The notes beneath the pieces are model-generated. The model made no database searches. It was not told the origin of the DNA and saw only the letters and a list, made by a program, of their open reading frames with translations. A program made the translations under genes and the position numbers. From Streptomyces sp. NBC_01471 (GTDB lineage: Bacteria; Actinomycetota; Actinomycetes; Streptomycetales; Streptomycetaceae): a stretch of 64,000 nt of DNA. The stretch covers positions 7,743,501 to 7,807,500 of the forward strand of contig NZ_CP109450.1 in the NCBI RefSeq assembly GCF_041438865.1, in the 5' to 3' direction. Within the stretch, counting starts at the first letter, position 1; each line of letters starts with the position of its first letter. Below are positions 60,519 through 64,000 of this stretch, one piece after another.

Positions 60519-61418
60519 ATGCAGTCAGAAAATCACACTAATACGCAGGGTCGGCGCAGATTCGTGCGCGCCGCGGTCGGTCTGGGCGCCTTGGGCATCG
60601 GCGGAGTCGTCTCCCGGGTGTGGGGCCTCTCCGGCGACACCGCACCGGCCGCCGCCCCACACCCCTCTCAGGCACCGGCCGCCACCGCGCCGCCCCACCG
60701 TGTCCAGGCACCGCCGGCCGCCGGACCTCCAGCGGCGGCGGCAGCCCGTCCCCCCGACTACCGGCTGCGGCCCTTCGCAGGCGAGACATCCATGGGTGCC
60801 CCGGCACACAATCCGGCGGTGCGCACTCATGCGGTGTACTCGATGGAGGAGAACGGCGGCCGCAGGATCGCGCTCACCTTCGACGACGGTCCCGACCCCG
60901 AGTACACACCTCAGGTGCTGCGCATCCTGGCCCAGTACAACGTGCAGGCGACGTTCTGCGTCATCGGCGAGAACGCCGTCCAGTACCCGCAGTTGCTGCA
61001 CGACATCGCGAACGGCGGACACGCCGTCGCCAACCACTCCTGGACCCACCCCCAGCTCACCAAGTTGAAGCCGGCCGCCGCCCGGACCGAACTCGCCCGG
61101 ACCAGCGATCTGATCGAGAAGGTTCTCGGCGCCCCGCCCGACTGGGCCCGCGCCCCGTACGGCGACTGGAACCCGCCGACCCTCGGGATCTGTGCCGACC
61201 TCGGCATGGAGCCGCTGGGCTGGTCGCTCGACACCAACGACTGGGCGCGGCCGGGCACGCGCAGCATCACCAACTCCGTGCTGCGCGATGTCAAGGACGG
61301 CACGATCGTGCTCTGTCACGACGGCGGCGGCAACCGGTCCCAGACCGTCGCCGCGGTCAGGAACTACCTTCCCCGGCTGCTCGACAGCGGCTACGTCCCG
61401 GTGCGGCCGGAGCTCTGA
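60519..61418 (+). CDS. Secreted polysaccharide deacetylase (NodB domain)
   Basis: A 299-residue exported protein. Tat-like signal GRRRFVRAAVGLGALGIGG, a Pro/Ala linker to about residue 80, then the CE4 domain: TFDDGPDPEY (metal and base Asp), HSWTHPQL (metal His), RAPYGDWNP, DTNDW and LCHDGGG. It removes acetyl groups from peptidoglycan, chitin or similar GlcNAc polymers at the cell surface. No SD is obvious, so the mRNA may be nearly leaderless. No operon partner. Confidence 0.9.
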   Translation: MQSENHTNTQGRRRFVRAAVGLGALGIGGVVSRVWGLSGDTAPAAAPHPSQAPAATAPPHRVQAPPAAGPPAAAAARPPDYRLRPFAGETSMGAPAHNPAVRTHAVYSMEENGGRRIALTFDDGPDPEYTPQVLRILAQYNVQATFCVIGENAVQYPQLLHDIANGGHAVANHSWTHPQLTKLKPAAARTELARTSDLIEKVLGAPPDWARAPYGDWNPPTLGICADLGMEPLGWSLDTNDWARPGTRSITNSVLRDVKDGTIVLCHDGGGNRSQTVAAVRNYLPRLLDSGYVPVRPEL

Positions 61419-61473
61419 CCCGGACGGGCAGGGCCGGGCCGCCCGCCGTACCGCCGGCGATAGTCTGCCTCCC

Positions 61474-62487
61474 ATGATCGTCGAAGAGGTGCGGGTGGCC
61501 CGGTATCCGGCAGGAGCGGTGCGGGCCGGGGACTTCGAGGTGGCCGGGACGGGCGCACCGCCCACCCCCGGCGCCGGCCAGGTCCTGGTCGCACTGCGCA
61601 GACTGGGGCTCAACGCGGGGATGGCGACCAGGATCGGCGCCGCGGGCACCCCGTACGGCCCGGGGCTCACCATCGGGTCCGTGCCCGAGAGCGACGCCGT
61701 GGTCGAGGTGCTCGTGTCCCGCAGCGACGCGTACCGGCCCGGCGACCTCGCGGTCCGGCCGCGATCTCCGTGGCGTACCGCCGACGTGGTGGACGCGGGC
61801 GAGCTGCGACGCATCCCGCGGGACCGGTCGGACCTCCCGCTGGAGACGCATCTCACCGTACTCGGACACGTCGGCTTCACCGCCTACACCGGAATGGTGC
61901 ACCTCGGCCGGGTGCGCCCGGGGGAGACCGTCTACGTGTCGGGCGCTGCGGGCGGGGTCGGCAGCTGCGCCGTCCAGTGGGCCAGGGCATACGGCGCACG
62001 GGTCATCGGCAGCGCCGGCTCGGACGCCAAGACCAGCCTGCTCACCGAAGACCTGGGTGTCGAGGCGTTCAACTACCGTCACGGCGCCGCCGTGGACCTG
62101 CTGCGGGCCGCCGCACCCGACGGCATCGACCTCTTCTTCGACAACATCGGCGGCGATCAGCTGGAGGCCGCGCTCGACGTGCTCAGCTTCCGCGGCCGGG
62201 CGATGATCTGCGGCATCGCCTCGCAGTACGGATCCGCGGGGGAGCGCCGGGGCCCGGCCAACTACGCACGGGCGATCTACCAGGAACTGACGCTGCGCGG
62301 ATTCGCGGTGACCGCGCACGAGGAGCTGCGGCCGCGGTTCGAGGCCGAGGCGGGCAAGCTGGTCAGGGAGGGAACGCTGCGCAGTGTGCACACCTCGGTG
62401 CCCGGTTTCGCACGGACCCCGGAAGCGTTCGCCACCCTGCTGGCCGGCGGCAACAGCGGGCGCGCGATCGTGACCTGCGCCGTGTGA
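61474..62487 (+). CDS. MDR family NADP-dependent oxidoreductase
   Basis: A 337-residue medium-chain reductase of the leukotriene B4 dehydrogenase/YncB type, without zinc ligands. The NADP-binding site is VSGAAGGVGSCAVQWARAYGARVIGSAGS, followed by LFFDNIGGDQLEAALDVL. It reduces enones with NADPH. The ATG at 61474 comes 7 bases after TAGTCT (61461-61466) and has no SD, the form of a leaderless gene. Confidence 0.85.
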   Translation: MIVEEVRVARYPAGAVRAGDFEVAGTGAPPTPGAGQVLVALRRLGLNAGMATRIGAAGTPYGPGLTIGSVPESDAVVEVLVSRSDAYRPGDLAVRPRSPWRTADVVDAGELRRIPRDRSDLPLETHLTVLGHVGFTAYTGMVHLGRVRPGETVYVSGAAGGVGSCAVQWARAYGARVIGSAGSDAKTSLLTEDLGVEAFNYRHGAAVDLLRAAAPDGIDLFFDNIGGDQLEAALDVLSFRGRAMICGIASQYGSAGERRGPANYARAIYQELTLRGFAVTAHEELRPRFEAEAGKLVREGTLRSVHTSVPGFARTPEAFATLLAGGNSGRAIVTCAV

Positions 62488-62591
62488 CAGGACTTGCCCC
62501 GGTGCGTGCCGGGGAGCGGTGGCATGTACCGGGAAGGGTGTGCGACGCGGGGGAGTGTGCCCCGGTTCCGGATGATTGTTACGCTCCCTCG

Positions 62592-63503
62592 ATGAGATTC
62601 GGCGTCAACATACTCAACTTCGGCCCCGGCACCACCCCTGCCTCTCTCGTCCAGCAGGCGCTGGACGCAAGGGAGTTGGGCTACTCCTTCGCGATGATCT
62701 CCGATCATGTCGCGGTGACGGCCGATGTACACCAGGCGTATCCGGCCCCCTTCTACGACCAGTTCGTGCTCGCCGCGCACCTCGCGGGGCGGGTGCCGGG
62801 GCTCACGCTCGGGACGACCGTGACGGTGGTGCCCTACCGCCATCCCCTGCACACCGCGCGGCTGGCGGCCAACATCGACTGCCTGAACCCGGACGGGTTC
62901 ATCCTCGGCGCCGGGACCGGCTGGTCGCGGGCCGAATACGCCGCGCTGGGCGTGCCGTTCGCCGAGCGCGGCCGTATCGCGGACGAGTACCTGGCCGCGA
63001 TCCGGGCGGCCTGGAGCGAGGACCCCACCACCTTCCGGGGTGACTACGTCTCGTACGAGGACGTGCACACCGCCCCCGCCCCGCAGACCCGGCCGGGACT
63101 TCCCGTCTGGGTGGGCGGCAATTCGCCTGCCGCACTCCGGCGTGCGGCCCGGCTCGGTGAGGGCTGGCACCCCTATCTGGCGACACTGTCCGCCATGCGC
63201 GCGGCGCTGCCGGTGCTCGCCGAAGAGGCGGAACGTGCGGGGCGGGCGGCGCCGGCTCTGGTGCCCCGGCTGCAGGTACGCGTCACCGGGACGAGGATCG
63301 ACGGAGACCACCCGGTGGGCCACGGCACACTCGGCCAGATCCGCGAGGACCTCACGGCCCTGGCGGACCTGGGCGCCACTCATCTGCTCCTGGACACCAA
63401 CCCGGACTCACCCGGTCTGCGCGGCACCGCCGAGGAGGACCGCCGGCTCCTCGAACTCCTCGCCGAGGAGGTCCTGGACCCGGTGTCGGGGACCATTCGC
63501 TGA
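62592..63503 (+). CDS. LLM class F420-dependent oxidoreductase
   Basis: A 303-residue luciferase-like enzyme (MRFGVNILNFGPG, MISDHVAVTADV, VVPYRHPLHTARLAANIDCL, LGAGTGWSRAEYAALGVPF, VWVGGNSPAALRRAARLGEGWHP), of the TIGR03619-type group usually assigned as F420-dependent. Substrate unknown. TACGCT (62580-62585) is six bases before the ATG and no SD is present, so it may also be leaderless, like the gene before it. Confidence 0.85.
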   Translation: MRFGVNILNFGPGTTPASLVQQALDARELGYSFAMISDHVAVTADVHQAYPAPFYDQFVLAAHLAGRVPGLTLGTTVTVVPYRHPLHTARLAANIDCLNPDGFILGAGTGWSRAEYAALGVPFAERGRIADEYLAAIRAAWSEDPTTFRGDYVSYEDVHTAPAPQTRPGLPVWVGGNSPAALRRAARLGEGWHPYLATLSAMRAALPVLAEEAERAGRAAPALVPRLQVRVTGTRIDGDHPVGHGTLGQIREDLTALADLGATHLLLDTNPDSPGLRGTAEEDRRLLELLAEEVLDPVSGTIR

Positions 63504-63743
63504 CGGACGGCTGAAGGAGCGGGCGCCGTACGGACGGCCGAGCAGGGGGGGCGTCGTGCTGACGGTGGGCGGTAGCCGCTGGGTGCGGGTCTGGGTCAAT
63601 TACCCCCAGAAGGTGACCGGTTACTACTGCCCACAGAGCTCTGGCCATAGTAAAAGACAGAAACATGGCGAACCCTCTTGCGGTGCGATAGCAATCGCTT
63701 ACATGCTGACGCCCAACCCGAACACCGGCTGTCAGGAGATGTC
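63504..63743. other. Intergenic region before the last gene
   Basis: No gene seen. A run of seven G (63545-63551), a near-palindrome GTGACCGGTTAC at about 63613-63624 and an inverted repeat GCGAT-AGCA-ATCGC (63685-63698). AT content rises toward 63650, where a promoter is likely. Confidence 0.35.
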
Positions 63744-64000
63744 ATGCGCAGGTCATTCATCGCGGGTTCATCCATCGGGAAGTCCGGGCGCCGTCTCGTC
63801 AGATCCGGCATCGTCCTCGGTGCCACCGCCCTGCTGGCCCTCGGTACGGCCGGACAGTCGTGGGCGTCCACACCCACGCTGAGCTGGAGCACGGGCGCCC
63901 CGACCCCGGTGACGACGCTGAAGCTGCCGATGTCCGTGGACTCCGCCCCTGACGCGTCCGGTATCTACTTCGCCTACTACACGACGCTGGAGAGCGGCAC
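63744..64000 (+). CDS. Secreted protein, N-terminal part (runs off the window)
   Basis: An open frame from ATG 63744 to the window end (85 codons, incomplete). GGAG at 63734-63737 gives a normal SD. The first 42 residues are a long signal peptide (basic start MRRSFIAGSSIGKSGRRLVR, then hydrophobic GIVLGATALLALGTA, cleavage near SWAS). The mature start, TPTLSWSTGAPTPVTTLKLP, is Thr/Ser/Pro-rich. Not recognised; a secreted or cell-wall protein. Confidence 0.7.
   Translation, partial: MRRSFIAGSSIGKSGRRLVRSGIVLGATALLALGTAGQSWASTPTLSWSTGAPTPVTTLKLPMSVDSAPDASGIYFAYYTTLESG

Overview
The window looks like a Streptomyces-type actinobacterial chromosome. It is very GC-rich, uses many GTG and a few TTG starts, and places strong Shine-Dalgarno (SD) sequences or leaderless-looking promoters before genes. 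It carries Tat-like secreted hydrolases, many TetR/IclR/PadR/MarR regulators, LLM-class (luciferase-like monooxygenase family) flavoenzymes and an actinobacterial cobalamin gene set. No rRNA, tRNA, CRISPR array or intact insertion sequence was seen.

Layout. 1-12.1 kb is a saccharolytic and housekeeping stretch: a cyclic-nucleotide-binding protein, ribulokinase, a GNAT acetyltransferase, a secreted beta-helix protein, a GH89 alpha-N-acetylglucosaminidase, a TetR/SDR divergent pair, a VOC protein and a secreted S53-like peptidase. 12.1-22.6 kb is catabolic: a TetR regulator divergent from a P450-ferredoxin pair; an LLM flavoenzyme-SDR-hydrolase operon; a PadR regulator; a flavin reductase; and an acyl-CoA synthetase followed by two acyl-CoA dehydrogenases. 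24.2-35.7 kb is a compact steroid ring A/B degradation cluster: hsaE-hsaG-hsaF-kshA-small Cys-rich ORF-kshB, a divergent IclR regulator, then hsaA-hsaD-hsaC-hsaB and kstD, closed by a 15-bp-stem terminator. 36-45.1 kb encodes large secreted polysaccharide-related proteins (beta-helix with a PDZ-like domain, GH78 alpha-L-rhamnosidase, a propeller/FN3/LamG protein). 45.3-60.3 kb is a cobalamin locus (cobL, cobM, cbiD, cobK, cobIJ, cobH, cobG, cobN, a Ni/Co transporter) with two cobalamin riboswitches, interrupted by a MarR-queD-esterase quercetinase module. 60.5-64 kb holds a polysaccharide deacetylase, an MDR reductase, an LLM enzyme and the 5' end of a secreted protein.

How the genes work together (inference from families). 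KstD and KshAB would open ring B. HsaAB, HsaC and HsaD would then hydroxylate, cleave and hydrolyse ring A. HsaE, HsaF and HsaG would turn the released dienoate into pyruvate and an acyl-CoA. The synthetase plus paired dehydrogenases at 18.6-22.6 kb could handle the remaining C/D-ring propionate. The most informative new observations are regulatory. A near-identical 17-bp palindrome (consensus TTCCCRCTSAGCGGGAR) lies in front of both halves of the steroid cluster, next to the IclR gene. A 30-bp element occurs twice (22/30 identical) on either side of the PadR gene. Further palindromes sit at the TetR/P450, TetR/SDR, MarR/queD and rhamnosidase promoters. A second hypothesis links the secreted rhamnosidase and the quercetinase-esterase pair into a flavonoid glycoside route.
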